DNA from: Nilaparvata lugens
Taxonomy: Eukaryota > Arthropoda > Insecta > Hemiptera > Delphacidae
Length of the DNA stretch: 64,000 nucleotides
Assembly (NCBI RefSeq): GCF_014356525.2
Contig: NC_052505.1
Coordinates: 17,776,885-17,840,884, forward strand
Direction: 5' to 3'
Within the stretch, counting starts at the first letter, position 1; every line of letters begins with the position of its first letter. Of this stretch, positions 10,770-21,369 are shown one piece after another. The notes under the pieces were generated by a model that was not told the DNA's origin, ran no database searches, and saw only the letters and a program-made list of their open reading frames with translations. The position numbers and the translations under genes were made by a program.

Positions 10770-11265
10770 GACAGGGAGAGTGAGTGAGAGGAAGAATACG
10801 AGCGAGAGAGAGTGAGTGAATGAGAGAAGACTTGATGTGGACCTGTCAAGCTTTTATCTGAATTTCCCTGTGGAAGGAGAAAGAGAATAAGTGTATGTTG
10901 GCGGTGGAAGGAGGAAGGGATGCTGTATCCTGAGTCGTGAGATGTGGTTTGAGACCCGCAGTTTCAAGTGCTTTCATACGCTCTGTCTACTGTTATTTCA
11001 GCTACTTCTCATTCTTATCCATGCCTGTGGGAATTGTATCTAGTTATATCACATGCACTGCTCAGAGTGCTCCCTTACTAGAGTCCTCTACACAACCGAA
11101 TAATGTGAGCCTGTATCTCCTCAATAAAAGACAAGGAGACCATGATAATTGTAGGCGATTTGGCTTGTTTTCAGACTTTTTGTCTTGTTTTCAAGCATTG
11201 TTCCACAGTGTTATCTATAATTTGTGCTTATCGTCCATAATAACCTAGCTACATTTTTGGACTGT
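10770..11265. other. No supported gene
   Basis: It has a purine-rich (GAGA) stretch at 10770-10830, then low-identity old repeats: 'actagagtcctctacacaac' near 11080 resembles 12750. The 103-residue plus-strand frame at 10937-11248 has no recognisable domain and overlaps this repeat, so it is probably spurious. Confidence 0.5.
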
Positions 11266-11368
11266 TGTATAAATTAGAATTGGAACCGTTTTGGGCTTAT
11301 AAGCCTGTGGTACTTTTCTGTACGTTGTGTAATTATGAATGATTAAATAAATAATAATAATAAATAAT
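11266..11368 (+). mobile_element. Retroelement 3' tail with hairpin and AAT-rich end
   Basis: A short foldback around 'gggcttataagcc' is followed by 'aaataaataataataata'. The minus-strand copy at 59118-59205 shares 'ctgtggtacttttct'. It belongs to the hairpin-tail group discussed at 18232. Confidence 0.55.
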
Positions 11369-11417
11369 TCAAATCATAGAGGGAAGAATACCCAATAATA
11401 TTATACTTCATAATAAT

Positions 11418-12329
11418 TGACCGAACGAAGTGAGGTCTAGGATTCAAGTCGACGGTTTGGCATTTCTCTTAATGTTTAAATGTTTATATGTTTATATATT
11501 TATATGTTGCGCATTTACGGCGAAACGCGGTAATAGATTTTGATGAAATTTGACAGGTATGTTCTTTTTTAAATTGTGCGTCGACGTATATACAAGGTTT
11601 TTGGAAATTTTGCATTTCAAGGATAATATAAAAGGAAAAAGGAGCCTCCTTCATACGCCAATATTAGAGTAAAAATCAGATTATAGAATTATTCATCATA
11701 AATCAGCTGACAAGTGATTACACAGATGTGTGGAGGAGCCAGTCTATTACTGTATTTGTATAAGGTTTATAGTTTCAATCAAAGACATTAAAGAGGTATG
11801 CATCTTTAAGCTGGGTTTACACCAAAGTTATCAACAAAATGGTTATAACTTAATCTTTATAGATTCTATTAGTTTGAACGGTGTTTGAAGTTGACAAACA
11901 CATATGTTCATCATGTGTATGATAAGTTATGTTCAATCTAATATAATCTAAAAGGATTGGGTTATCAACATTTTTTAAAATAAATTTGGTCTAATCGCAG
12001 CTTTAAGGTCTTTGGTTTCAATATTTTGTTCAGCAGTCATGGTATTATTATGTGTGTCCATCAGTATCAATATTCTCACATTCGAAAAAACTAATTTAAT
12101 AGGTTAATAAAAATAAACAAATGAACAAAATAATGCTGGAGAAATTATATTTTTGATTCTAAAAAATTAATTTTCATCAGATAGAAAGATCATCATGGAA
12201 CTGTATGAACTATATCATATGAAATACAAAATCAAACGTGAACTGGGTTTGTTAACATTGAAAACAGTTGACATCTGGTACTTGTTGATGAGAATACTGC
12301 GTGAGGTCTACTGTTCACAGAACTACTAG
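11418..12329 (+). mobile_element. Helitron-like family A, long copy
   Basis: The left end is 'gaccgaacgaagtgaggtct' then 'caagtcgacggtttggc'; the right end is 'gtgaggtctactgttcacag' then 'aactactag|t'. A CTAG end followed by T fits a Helitron 3' terminus, but the left end lacks the canonical TC. The copy carries a nested ~195-bp MITE (11812-12006), present at the same internal site in the minus-strand copy at 38557-39356. It has no ORF. Confidence 0.65.
11812..12006 (+). mobile_element. MITE nested in Helitron-like element
   Basis: The ends are inverted: 'aagctgggtttacaccaaa' on the left and 'tttggtctaatcgcagctt' on the right. The interior is itself partly palindromic ('ttatagattctattag' against 'ctaatataatctaaaagg'). 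Flanks suggest a short TTA/TTAA-type duplication. The same insertion is seen at 38796-38990, and a broken copy lies at 59957-60495. Confidence 0.6.
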
Positions 12330-12334
12330 TATTA

Positions 12335-12483
12335 AAAGGCCTAGTAGACATGTACTCAGGAATGAAACACATCGCACAGCATTATATGCGAAAGGGGTAA
12401 CCAGCGTAGGAATTCATCTATTAAATGCATTGCCAACACATTTAACCTGTCAAGTGCTTGAAAAACTGAGATTTCAGCTGTAG
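12335..12483 (+). pseudogene. LINE ORF2 C-terminal remnant
   Basis: The frame reads 'RHVLRNETHRTALYAKGV' then 'GIHLLNALPTHL'. The pattern 'T...LY.KGV.S.GI.L.N.LP..L' is familiar from the extreme C-terminus of insect jockey-like ORF2 proteins. No RT domain is present. The upstream methionine at 12301 lies in the Helitron-like end, so the reported open frame starts artificially. Confidence 0.5.
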
Positions 12484-12964
12484 ACAGACCTGAAAGGACA
12501 GTGTTTCTATTCGATTCTGGAGTTTTTCAGTTGCTTTAGTTCTCGGTGATTTTTTTTAGACCTTGAAGAGTATACATTCAACAATCTGTTTTATAGATGA
12601 ACAATTCAAGTTATATGATTCAAATGAATGACAAGTCATATACCCATTTGAGAGGAGGTGGCTGCTAAATTATATATTCTTATTAATTCTATTCTAATAC
12701 TTGAGAATACTTGATTCAATATTTGCTCAAAGTGTTATTCTACTAGAGACAACTCATTGGTCCTCTATACAACCAAATTATGTTAAACTATAGAATCTCA
12801 GTGGATAACAAGGCGAGAATAATTATAATTGTGGACATTATATCTTGTCTTATAATTTGTTTTCCCGATATACTCTCAAAGAAATTCAAGAGGATTGAAA
12901 TTATTGTAGACATTATTTATCTGTTCATATTATAGAATAATTAATTTCAACTAATACTACACTA

Positions 12965-13385
12965 TGAATTTTGTTTTATCATTGTAAGCAAACATTAGTC
13001 AATAGTTTTTCTATTTACATATTTGTTTTATTATCTTTTACATGTTTTCTTGATTCTTATTTTGTACTGGGAGTAAATTTTGTTATCATGGCGAGTCTGT
13101 TGCTTAAGCCGCCATTTTGTGACACCGTTAAGTGGGTGGAGACTGTCCAGCTGGGCCATTGGCAGGCGTTCATGCCATTGACTAATAGCAGTACTCGCCT
13201 ACTAGTATGAATTCTGCTGCTCTTGTATTTAGTTTTAGTTTATCAGAGATTGACAATGGTGTGACAACCGAAACCGGTCTTTCTGAGTATCAATTAATCT
13301 GTGGTTTTTGACAATTTCTTAGTATTTTTATTAAATATGAATAATTACCACAATTTCAACTTCTCAACTACACAAAAAGTATTGT
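12965..13385 (+). mobile_element. PLE-like tail, plus-strand copy with UTR
   Basis: It matches the reverse complement of 3457-3893 over its full length. Shared blocks include 'gcttaagccgccattttg', 'ggagactgtccagctggg', 'atcagagattgacaatgg' and 'ccgaaaccggtcttt'. The last ~60 bases ('caacttctcaactacac') are the spacer that joins tandem tails at 3.9 kb. Confidence 0.65.
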
Positions 13386-13782
13386 AGACACTTCATCTTG
13401 TCCCATAGTTCAGTTTCTTCACATCTCAGTATTATCTGAAATTCATTTTAAGATTCCTTTATGTGAAGATTCCAATTTGAGATATCAATAATAATTGTTA
13501 ACTTTCCATCTTGTCTTATAGCTTCATCCTCTCAATAGAAGACAAGAGGAAAATAATTATCATTGCAGGCAGTCAATCTTGTTATACAGTTTTATTCCTT
13601 GCCAAACTTCTGAGTTTTGTCTGGAATTTGTATACAGTTGAAGGTACTTCTATTTGATGGTTGCAATTTGAGAGAATTCAAATACAGTGCAACCTCGATA
13701 ACCTGTATACAATGGGACCGTCGAGGAAGAGAGGTGTGGTTAGAACACCTTGAAAAAGAACAGAAACGTGACATCTATAGCA

Positions 13783-14010
13783 TAGAATAAAACACTCTTG
13801 AGGTTTATACAATCGTATAAGTTTCCTCTGGTTATTTTAGGATTCAATGTAGTTGAAGCATTGCTTATGAATAACATTAATTTTTCTGTGAATGCTATGA
13901 GAGAATAAAACAATCTTGAAACTTATACAAGTATAGGTTTCCTCTTGTTATAGTAGAATTCAATTGTAATTTATGCATTCCTTATTCTATTATGAATATA
14001 ACATCAATGT
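13783..14010 (+). repeat. Two-unit tandem repeat, ~125 bp each
   Basis: 'agaataaaaca-tcttga' plus 'tttatacaa' and 'gtttcctct-gtta' occur at 13783 and again at 13906 with the same order of landmarks. Preceding DNA (13390-13780) holds only degenerate relatives of the 11.1- and 12.8-kb repeats. Confidence 0.6.
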
Positions 14011-14137
14011 TCCCATTTGCTGACACTTGAAAGGGAATGTCACTATCAACTCTTCTCTTCATCTCGTTCTATCATCAAAGGTACTGGAACTCACTAAAAT
14101 GTTTCAAAAATGTAAAATTTGTGATGAAAATTATAAA

Positions 14138-14511
14138 TGACCGAAGCGAAGCTGAGGTCTTAGTGTCGACTCTATCGGCCTTTGTCTGTTTGTTTGTACC
14201 GCAGTTACAGTCACAGTGATTGTCCGATTTGGATGAAATCTGGTATGCAAGTTCTTTGAAACAAGGCGCAGAAACGTATGTGTAACGATTTTTGGTAAGA
14301 TCTCCGGTTTTTTGTAATATTTAAAAAACCGTGGAATAACCTAAAAGTATCTTTGAAGATACAGCAACTCATGTTCCTAGCACTTTCAATGGAGAAAATA
14401 ATAGATGACATGGCTAAATCTTCACAATAATATACTGTGTACTTACTGGCCTTTCTCATTAGATTGAGAGTTGTATTCATGAGCGAGGTCTACTGTTTGC
14501 AGAACTACTAG
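14138..14511 (+). mobile_element. Helitron-like element, variant of family A
   Basis: It begins 'tgaccgaagcgaagctgagg' and ends 'gcgaggtctactgtttgcag' then 'aactactag|t', the same 3' end as family A. Its middle ('gattgtccgatttggatgaa', 'acgatttttggtaagatct') is different. A shared end with a different body suggests a related family mobilised by the same machinery. Confidence 0.6.
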
Positions 14512-14539
14512 TATAACATGATGAAAATATATAAAATAA

Positions 14540-15600
14540 TATATTTGAACTCAGGTACAACAATAACAAGAGGAAGGTACTAGGATGCACTAGGATTTTT
14601 AAAAACGTATTCTAAGACGAAAATTATAAATATTAGGCCCATCCAAGTAAAAACAAAAATAAGAGTGGTACTATAGTTGATTAGAATGTTTCAGAAATAT
14701 GTACTTTCATTATAAATATTATCATTATTACCAAACTAGCAATATTACATCTCATTTAGGCCACCGAAATCCACTAGAATTTTTCACAAATTTATACTTT
14801 TAACATGGAAACCACCCAAAAGCGAAAAACAAGATTCTGTATTGTATGTATCTAATATCATCGTGGAACTTCCTCTCCAACATCTGTGAATACATTATTG
14901 AATCCTCCATGACGATTCCCATTTTTCACCGTTGTAGCAAGTTCAATAGATGACCAATGACAAACTCCCATCCCCACCGGTCAAACTTCTCCCCAAATAT
15001 AGTTTGTCACTTTCCCGATCAAACTTTCCCCTCACAAGCAAACAAATATAGTTTGTCACTTCGGCAAGTCTGACATCAGCACAAGAATGGCGTTCATTAC
15101 TGGAAGCAAGTGCTCAGATCCACATTGATCTGTCAGTATTTCACATTGATGACTTCAATGCTCCCAATTTAACCAATGCTGACAGGGTAGTTTTTGACTT
15201 CGTAATAAGGCGGACAGACCTTTTCTGAATTTCCCTCGAGGAGCATGACACTATGTACCGCCTCCGCCATATTGTATTTTCCTCCGGAAAAATCTGCCAG
15301 ATTTCCCAAGAAGCTCGTGTCATTGTTACGGGGAATCATTAATGCCAGGTGCACCAATGAAAAATGAAGCGTGTTTTACTCAAATCACTTCCAAGACTGG
15401 AACATTCACTTTCTTTGTACAGAGTGGCGAAGGAAAACTGGGAATTTTGAATGTTGCAGTTGGCAGTACTAGAGAGTCGGAAGTTGTTCGGATTTGTCAC
15501 GATAACTGATGTCAATGCATTGCCATTTGGTAAGTAAGTGAATTCTAGGAGTCTCTCACGGGAAGGTCCCACCTGGCCTGAATATATTTAAATAATAATT
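14540..15600. other. Largely unique DNA, no confirmed gene
   Basis: I find no interspersed-repeat landmarks in 14900-15580 except two nearby copies of 'atatagtttgtcact'. A strong splice-donor-like string, 'tttggtaagtaagtg', lies at 15527-15541 on the plus strand. Overlapping minus-strand frames of 62 and 60 residues cover 15141-15357. Neither frame is recognisable. A non-coding or 5'-UTR exon ending near 15530 is possible but not supported further. Confidence 0.35.
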
Positions 15601-15631
15601 ATAGTATTATTAGAATATAATATTCATCTAA

Positions 15632-15850
15632 TCTAAATAATAAGAGAGAGTAGGGTTGTGTTTGTTCGCATCAAAACATGTCAACTTGTGGATTGCATAC
15701 CGGAAAAACGGGAATGATTCAGATTTCCAAATTTTGCAGATTCTAAAAATATCAATCTCGTGCACCTCGAAGCCCAAATTTTAATTTTCCTTCTAGATTT
15801 TTCAGAATTAATGTTCGAATTTCTTTCATGGGACATAAATAAATTATAAT
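15632..15850 (+). mobile_element. Helitron 5'-end fragment
   Basis: It starts 'tctaaataataagagagag' and continues 'caaaacatgtcaacttgtgg' and 'ataccggaaaaacggga'. The same sequence starts 'tctatataataagagagag' at 63312. A TC-TATATAATA start is characteristic of Helitron 5' termini. The 3' end is missing; family A follows directly. Confidence 0.65.
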
Positions 15851-15870
15851 TGGAATGTACATTCATGTTA

Positions 15871-16511
15871 ATTGACCGAGCGAAGTGAGGTCTAAGATTC
15901 AAGTCGACGGTTTGGCATTTCTCTTAATGTTAAGATGTTTGAATGTTCATATGCTTATATGTTTTTATGTTGCGCATTTAAGGCGAAACGCGGTAATATA
16001 TTTTTATGAAATTTGACAGGTATGTTCCTTTTTAAATTGTGCGTCGACGTATATACAAGGTTTTTGGAAATTTAGCATTTCAAGGATAATATAAAAGGAG
16101 AATGGAGCCTCCTTCATACGCCAATATTAGAGTGAAAATCAGACTATAGAATTATACATCATAAATCAGCTGTCGAGTTGACTATAAATTGCATGCCATG
16201 ACGCACGCAATTCAATATCCCAATGTAACTCTGTAAAAAATTAGCAGGTGTATAGACTATAAATCGCATGCCTCATTGAATGCAATTTCTATGCACTATT
16301 AAATAGGATGCAGAGAACTTATAACAGCTCGTCTGGGCGCCCAGATGTCTTCTGGTTTTCTCGCGCTAAATTCCGGAAAGCGTTATATGATAATTAAATC
16401 TTATGTAAGCATGATCTGATCAAATAAATAGTTAGTGTATCAGTGTGGATGTGCTTATGGTTTGGGACGTAGTTATAACTGCGCGAGGTCTACTGTTCAT
16501 AGAGCTGCTAG
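15871..16511 (+). mobile_element. Helitron-like family A copy
   Basis: The left end 'gaccgagcgaagtgaggtct' and the right end 'gcgaggtctactgttcatag' then 'agctgctag|t' bound ~640 bp. The 5' 300 bp are nearly identical to 11418-11705. The middle is copy-specific, including two 'gactataaa-tgcatgcc' repeats at about 16188 and 16254. Confidence 0.65.
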
Positions 16512-16519
16512 TATAGGAC

Positions 16520-16735
16520 TATAATCTAGAGACTACCTCTTCAAAACAGATGGTTGAATTTGATAACTAAATTAATAACCAGTCCAATTTTGTCAGGTTG
16601 GCATTAAGTTGAGGAAGGTTTCACAATTTAAGGTTTAAACAATAATTGAGTTCTGTCACTTTATTATGTTAGTACCATGTTGAATTACTGTACTTATCTT
16701 CACTATAATAAAGAACTGGCTCATACACGTACGGG
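16520..16735. repeat. Dispersed repeat fragment
   Basis: 'ccagtccaattttgtcaggt' and 'gttgaggaaggt' also occur at 20497-20545, and in inverted form at 34305-34400, so this is an interspersed repeat of unknown class. Confidence 0.5.
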
Positions 16736-16851
16736 ATAGAAAAAATATATTTGACGCATAATCACGTCTAAACTACTGGAATGAAAATTAACTTGAAATA
16801 TTGAACATCAAGTTCTAAATAGACCCTTGCGGAGCACGGGTTACCTGCTAG
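16736..16851 (+). mobile_element. Helitron 3'-end fragment
   Basis: It ends 'gcggagcacgggttacctgc' then 'tag|t'. The imperfect hairpin around 'acccttgcggagcacgggt', ~7 bases before a CTAG followed by T, is the classical Helitron 3' architecture. The upstream part ('catacacgtacgggatag', 'cacgtctaaactac') recurs at 34750-34830. Confidence 0.7.
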
Positions 16852-16869
16852 TGATTAATATAATTTATT

Positions 16870-17078
16870 ATAATTTTAAGTCGTCAATGAATCTTAAGAC
16901 TGTCCATACTTCGGCCGTGACCGACAAATTAACGAGCCCATACGATAACACGAAAGTGACTAAGAACTTTTGTTAGTATAACAGGGTTTGAACCCGGGAC
17001 CTCTAGTCTACTACCATAGACCAAGTAAACAAACTATCGAGGCTTGTTTGTTGCGATAAATGGGAGTTTCAGCGAAAT
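16870..17078 (-). mobile_element. tRNA-derived SINE
   Basis: The minus strand has an A-box-like 'ttggtctatggtagtagac' and, ~20 bases on, a strong B box within 'cccgggttcaaaccctg'. A cloverleaf cannot be completed around them, so this is a SINE head rather than a tRNA gene. The body runs toward lower coordinates and ends in AT-rich DNA near 16870. Confidence 0.55.
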
Positions 17079-17089
17079 CTATTCTGTTA

Positions 17090-17246
17090 TTACTTTCCTT
17101 GCCCTATTACCATAGGTAAGGAAAGTATTGCTTTCCAAAAAAAATTAAGGTATCCTAATTTCAAGTTTTCTATACGTTTCAAGGTCCTCTGAGTCCAAAA
17201 ACATGATTTTTGGGTGTTGGTCTGTGTGTGTGTGTGTTGTGTGTGT

Positions 17247-17313
<67 letters not shown>

Positions 17314-17332
17314 GTGTGTGTGTGGTGTGTGT

Positions 17333-17389
<57 letters not shown>

Positions 17390-18168
17390 TGTGTGTGTGT
17401 ATGTGTGTATGTCTGTGAACACGATAACTCCATTCCTAATTAACCGATTGACTTGAAATTTCAAACATAAGGTACTTATACCATGAGGATCCGACAATAA
17501 GAAATTCAATTCAAGATGGCGGAAAAAATGGCGGATAGTTACTAAAAAACCATGTTTTTCACGGTTTTCTCGAAAACGGCTCTAACGATTTTCTTCAAAT
17601 TCATACCATGGATAGCTATTTATAAGCCCTATCAACTGACATAAGTCTCATTTCTGGGAAAATTGCAGGAGCTCCGTAATATTCTTGAAAAAATGGCGAA
17701 TAATTACTGAAAAGCCATGTTTTTCACGATGTTCTCAAAAATGACTTGACCGATTTTTTTCAAATTCATAACTTGTATAGTTATTTATCAGCTCTATTAA
17801 CTGGCATGAGTCTTCTTTCTGGGAAACTAATGGGGGGGTCCACCCCATCTCTAAGAAATTTACTTTGTAACCTCCTTCTCGTGCGTGAGGTAGGTAGGTA
17901 GAGCAGTTTATTCAAAAGAACACAACATGTCGATATTTTATTTGTAGAACAGCTGTTTTGACAACTTTTAAAAAATCCTCAAATTTCATAATTCAAACAA
18001 AGGAAAATGTACTCTGAAAACAATAACAATAGTATATAATCGAAGTTTTAATTATTCAGCCGCCAATCGGCATATTGTTATTCCCCTAAATAATCCTCGT
18101 TAATGAGGCTTACCTATAGATCAATGAGCAAGGAAAGTTGTGTGAGTGTACCACACCAGATTTTTTTA
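17090..18168 (+). mobile_element. (TG)n-bearing Helentron-like element, copy 2
   Basis: It has the same order of blocks as 8485-9667: terminal palindrome, 'caaggtcctctgagtccaaa', the TG tract (17220-17410), 'caagatggcgga', 'tctcgaaaacggctctaacg', and the end 'gcaaggaaagttgtgtgagt'. The central half contains a partial internal duplication: 'tcatacc/tcataac...tagttatttat...ctat-aactg' occurs at about 17602 and 17765. It has no coding capacity. Confidence 0.65.
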
Positions 18169-18227
18169 TAATACCTTTCCAAAATTCAATAATTTTTTTA
18201 GCTGTTGATTTGGGAGAAAGTATGAGT

Positions 18228-18335
18228 TTCAGGAAAGGAACAGTTTTGGGCTTTTAGCCAGTTGTTCCTTTCCCAATCATTCATAGTTGAGAATGATATT
18301 GTATCTGTCAATGTATAAATAAATAAATATAGTTT
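18228..18335 (+). mobile_element. Retroelement 3' tail with base-paired hairpin
   Basis: The arms 'ggaaaggaaca' and 'tgttcctttcc' form an 11-bp stem with an inner 'gggct/agcc' helix, followed by an (AAAT)n-like end. Copies at 56213-56300 and 59838-59925 keep the stem with different bases. This is a likely LINE/SINE 3'-end recognition structure; the parent element is not identified. Confidence 0.6.
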
Positions 18336-18365
18336 TTAGAGCAACTGAAAGTATTGAAACACAAT

Positions 18366-18673
18366 CTTCTTCTTCTTGTGGTTCCTATCCGTTTCGGATG
18401 TTGGCAACCAGCATGGCAAGCCTAATATTTTTGTCCACAATTTTTTTTCCCGTCCACTTTCTAAGGTTATGCAGCCAAGATATTCTTCTCCTTCCAGGAC
18501 CTCTTTCTCGATCGATTTTTCCTTGGACGATTGTCTGTAGTAAAAAATACCTGGAGTCGTTCCTCATGATGTGGCCCAGATATTGCAGTTTCCGGATTTT
18601 AATAGTGTTCATAATTTCCCTTTGTTTATTCATTCTTCTAAGTACCTCTCCATTAGTGACATATTCAGTCCAT
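18366..18673 (-). pseudogene. 5'-truncated LINE, C-terminal ORF2 fragment
   Basis: The minus-strand frame encodes 'SWTEYVTNGEVLRRM', 'RKLQYLGHIMRN', 'GPGRRRISWL' and 'LAMLVANIRNG', then an (AAG)n tail. It is homologous to the C-terminus of the element at 35507-36472. An exact 10-bp target duplication 'gaaacacaat' lies at 18356-18365 and 18674-18683, so the insertion is 308 bp. The open frame's methionine at 18714 lies in flanking DNA and is not a real start. Confidence 0.85.
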
Positions 18674-18884
18674 GAAACACAATAGAATATACCAATTTCC
18701 ATATCATTTCTCACAATACAACTAGTTTTAACTCTTCAAGAGCCATGTCGATTTCACACTTGGAGATTGCCCTTGAAAAGTTGAAACTACACAATTCATT
18801 CTGTTGTGCTTGAAAAAGTTTTTCAAGTATCAAAGATGAAGCATAGATCCAAACAAATATTCTACGGGTACTAGATATTTTATA

Positions 18885-20187
18885 GAGATATAGATAGAGA
18901 GAGACAGATATTTCAAAATGATCTAGATAGAAAGTTTGGACAGAGCGAAATGGAAGAAGCGGATGTGAATGTTCAGTGGAAGAGGATACAGAGCATTTTA
19001 GAGAGATCTGCCAAAGAGACCATAGGGGTAGAAAAAATGGCAAGAAATCAGGAATGGTTCGATAGGGAGTGTGAAGAAGCAATTAGGGAAAGGAACGATG
19101 CTAGAAATAAGATGTTGCAAAGAGATACAAGAGGAGCTAGAGCAAACTACAATTTATTAAGAAGGAGAGCAAAATCAATACTAAGGTCGAAAAAGAGAGA
19201 AGCAATCAAGCAAAAGATTCTACACCTACAAACATTGAGTGAAACCTACCAGAGTAAAAAATTGTACAAAGAAGTGAACTGGTTCAGAAAAGGGTTCCAG
19301 GCAAGGTTGAACGGCTGTAAAGACAAAAATGGGCATGTGGTTAGTAATGAGATGGTCTTGAATAGGTGGACCGAGCATTTCGAGGAGGTGTTGAATGAGA
19401 GAGAAGATGGACAGCCAAGCCGTCGTTTTGAAATGCCACACAGTGTTGACAGGGAAGATGAAGAAACTGCAGAACCTACCATTCAAGAACTAGAGAGAGC
19501 AATAGCAGCTCTAAAGAACAATAAAGCTCCTGGTGAGGATGGCATTCTCAGTGAGATGATAAAGAGTGGAGGAGATAGATTGAAAAAGGAGCTGTATGAA
19601 TTAATTTTGATGGTATGGAGAGAGGAGAAAATGCCCGATGATTGGAAGACAAGCATGATCTGCCCAATCTTTGAAAAAGGGGATAAAATGATTTGTGAAA
19701 ATTATAGAGGAATCTCTTTGCTTAGCATTGCTTATAAAGCCTTCACAAATATCCTACTTCAACGGCTCACTCCTTTTGCAGAGGCAGTGCTTGGTGACTA
19801 CCAAGGAGGATTTAGAAAAGGCAGGAGCACAGTGGACCAGATTTTCACATTGAGACAGGCAATGGAAAAGTGTATAGAGCACGATATAAGCGATATAAAG
19901 CATTTAAAGCGGTTTATTAAAGCTGGCAGAATAAGATGGATGGGACATATGGTGAGAATGGGAGATGAAAGAGTAGTGAAATGTATATGGAAAGACAGGA
20001 TATATAACAGAAGAAGAAAAGGTCGACCGAGAAATAGATGGACGGATGATGTGGAACGAGATCTGAGAACGCTTGGAGTTCGTAACTGGAGGGGGCAGGC
20101 CGAGGATCGTGTCAGATGGAGAGGCTATGTGAGGGAGGCCAAGGGTTGCAAAGACCTGTAGAGCTGAGGAGTAAGTAAGTAAGTAAG
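18885..20187 (+). mobile_element. Non-LTR retrotransposon (RTE/L1-like), internally deleted
   Basis: The insertion is bounded by a 16-bp duplication with one mismatch ('tactagatattttata' at 18869-18884, 'tactagaaattttata' at 20188-20203). It ends in a (GTAA)n microsatellite, as is common for RTE-like elements. It is 5'-truncated: the endonuclease domain is missing and the first residues lie just upstream of RT. An internal deletion removed the catalytic core (see the pseudogene inside it). Confidence 0.8.
18950..20161 (+). pseudogene. Reverse transcriptase ORF with in-frame core deletion
   Basis: The 403-codon frame stays open from a basic, coiled N-terminal linker (residues ~1-150) into RT. 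'NNKAPGEDGI' is at ~190, 'MICENYRGISLLS' at ~245 and 'YQGGFRKGRSTVDQIF' at ~283, corresponding to fingers and early palm. At ~residue 314 it jumps to the C-terminal region 'RIRWMGHMVRM' and 'KGRPRNRWTDDV'. The palm segment with the F/YADD aspartates and the thumb are gone. The junction has a direct repeat 'cgatataa' at 19882-19889 and 19891-19898, suggesting microhomology-mediated deletion. The frame also extends upstream of the Met to about 18875. The product cannot be an active polymerase. Confidence 0.85.
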
Positions 20188-20204
20188 TACTAGAAATTTT
20201 ATAT

Positions 20205-20500
20205 GGATGGAATTTAAGAATTGAGTTTGTTTTCCGGTAATTCTTCAAAATTATATTTCCAATATGTGAATATTTCCTAGTTATAATAATGTGGAATATC
20301 TCATCTATGATCAGTTTTGAAGCATCACTACATTTGAAAATATACTTGGGGACTGAAAATTTTGTGAATTGAAGAACTACAAAACTTAACCTATCTCGGA
20401 CTATGAGTTATCTAAATTTGGGAGAGGAATAGCACAAGGTTACTTTATTTTTCCTCTCCCCATCATTTAGATAATGTACTTATTGTACAAATGTACCAGT
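20205..20500 (+). mobile_element. Retroelement 3' tail, hairpin type
   Basis: It matches 61670-61950 ('ggtaattcttcaaaattata', 'gaactacaa-acttaacct'). A stem 'gggagaggaa/ttcctctccc' encloses 'tagcacaaggttac'. A diverged relative lies at 43365-43470. It sits immediately after the LINE above but has no coding, so it is a separate, older insertion. Confidence 0.6.
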
Positions 20501-20616
20501 CCAATTTTGTCAGGTTGACCCAGGTTGAGGAAGGTATCTAAACAATAATTGAGTTATAGAATAATTGATAGAATCAATTCTATTCATAGCATACAATAGT
20601 TATTTGTATATCTAGA

Positions 20617-21360
20617 GTGGAAAGTACGACTTTTTCTCCCTGTGGGAAAAAGTTTGAAGCCCGAGGCGAAGCCGAGGGCAACAATTTTCCTGAGGGAGAA
20701 AAAGTATTTTCCGCTCGTGATGTACACAACATTTTTCCTCCATCTACATTTTTTTATAGAACCTGCAAATAAAATAATTTTAATAACTCACGTATTGGTG
20801 ACAATGTTTCCTAACAACATAACCTAAAATCTAAAACCTAAAAACCGGTCGGCTGATTGGCACTGCCGATTGAGCTATCTATCGACAAAAGTTGTAACAA
20901 TTATATCAGCTGAGCGGCTACCAAAAATGGCTGACTCCAGATCACGCGTTTCAGATTTGAATTGTAGTTTGCAGATCAAAAATATTTGTTGGCTGGTATT
21001 TTGAATAGAAAAAAATATTTTAAATATTGTAAGAATTTTTATCGTCTACTAATATTGAGAATATAATATCATACAAAGATATATTTCATGAGTTGATCAA
21101 AATTTCTTGTTGTGGCATTGAATTCAGTTGACTCAATGACTGACACCTCTATTACGCTTTCTAATCTGAGCTTAGACCTTCTAACCTATTACAATGTGAG
21201 TTTTTGAAATAGAGATGCTTCCCATGTTATTTAAATGGAGTCACTTTTCCTCCCTAGGGAGTTTCCCTGTTTTTTACTACCGAGAGCGAAAAAGTGACAC
21301 TTTAGTATTATGTTTCAGGGAGTAAAGTAAGTACTTTAGACAGTAGGTGGAGGAAAATAA
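20617..21360 (+). mobile_element. Unclassified interspersed element with GC hairpin
   Basis: The left end folds: 'actttttctccct' pairs with 'agggagaaaaagt', enclosing 'gcccgaggcgaagccgaggg'. The right ~350 bp match 1-435, and both contain 'gcgaaaaagtg-cactt-agta'. The 'gaggcgaagccgag' hairpin recalls Helitron-like termini. It has no coding frame of note. Confidence 0.5.
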
Positions 21361-21369
21361 TAATTTCCA

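Noticed and set aside
10937..11248. A 103-residue secreted-looking protein
   Set aside because: It overlaps a degenerate dispersed repeat also seen near 12750, and has no domain, splice sites or UTR signals.
13100..13330. A hammerhead ribozyme in the PLE-like tail
   Set aside because: PLE terminal repeats often carry one and 'ccgaaacc' is suggestive, but I could not find the CUGANGA core with a closing stem I in either orientation.
15141..15357. Overlapping 60- and 62-residue minus-strand ORFs in unique DNA
   Set aside because: Two frames are open over the same bases and neither is recognisable; the only splice-like signal nearby (15530) is on the opposite strand.
16960..17040. A functional tRNA gene on the minus strand
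   Set aside because: A strong B box is present but the acceptor and D stems do not close; it behaves as a SINE head.
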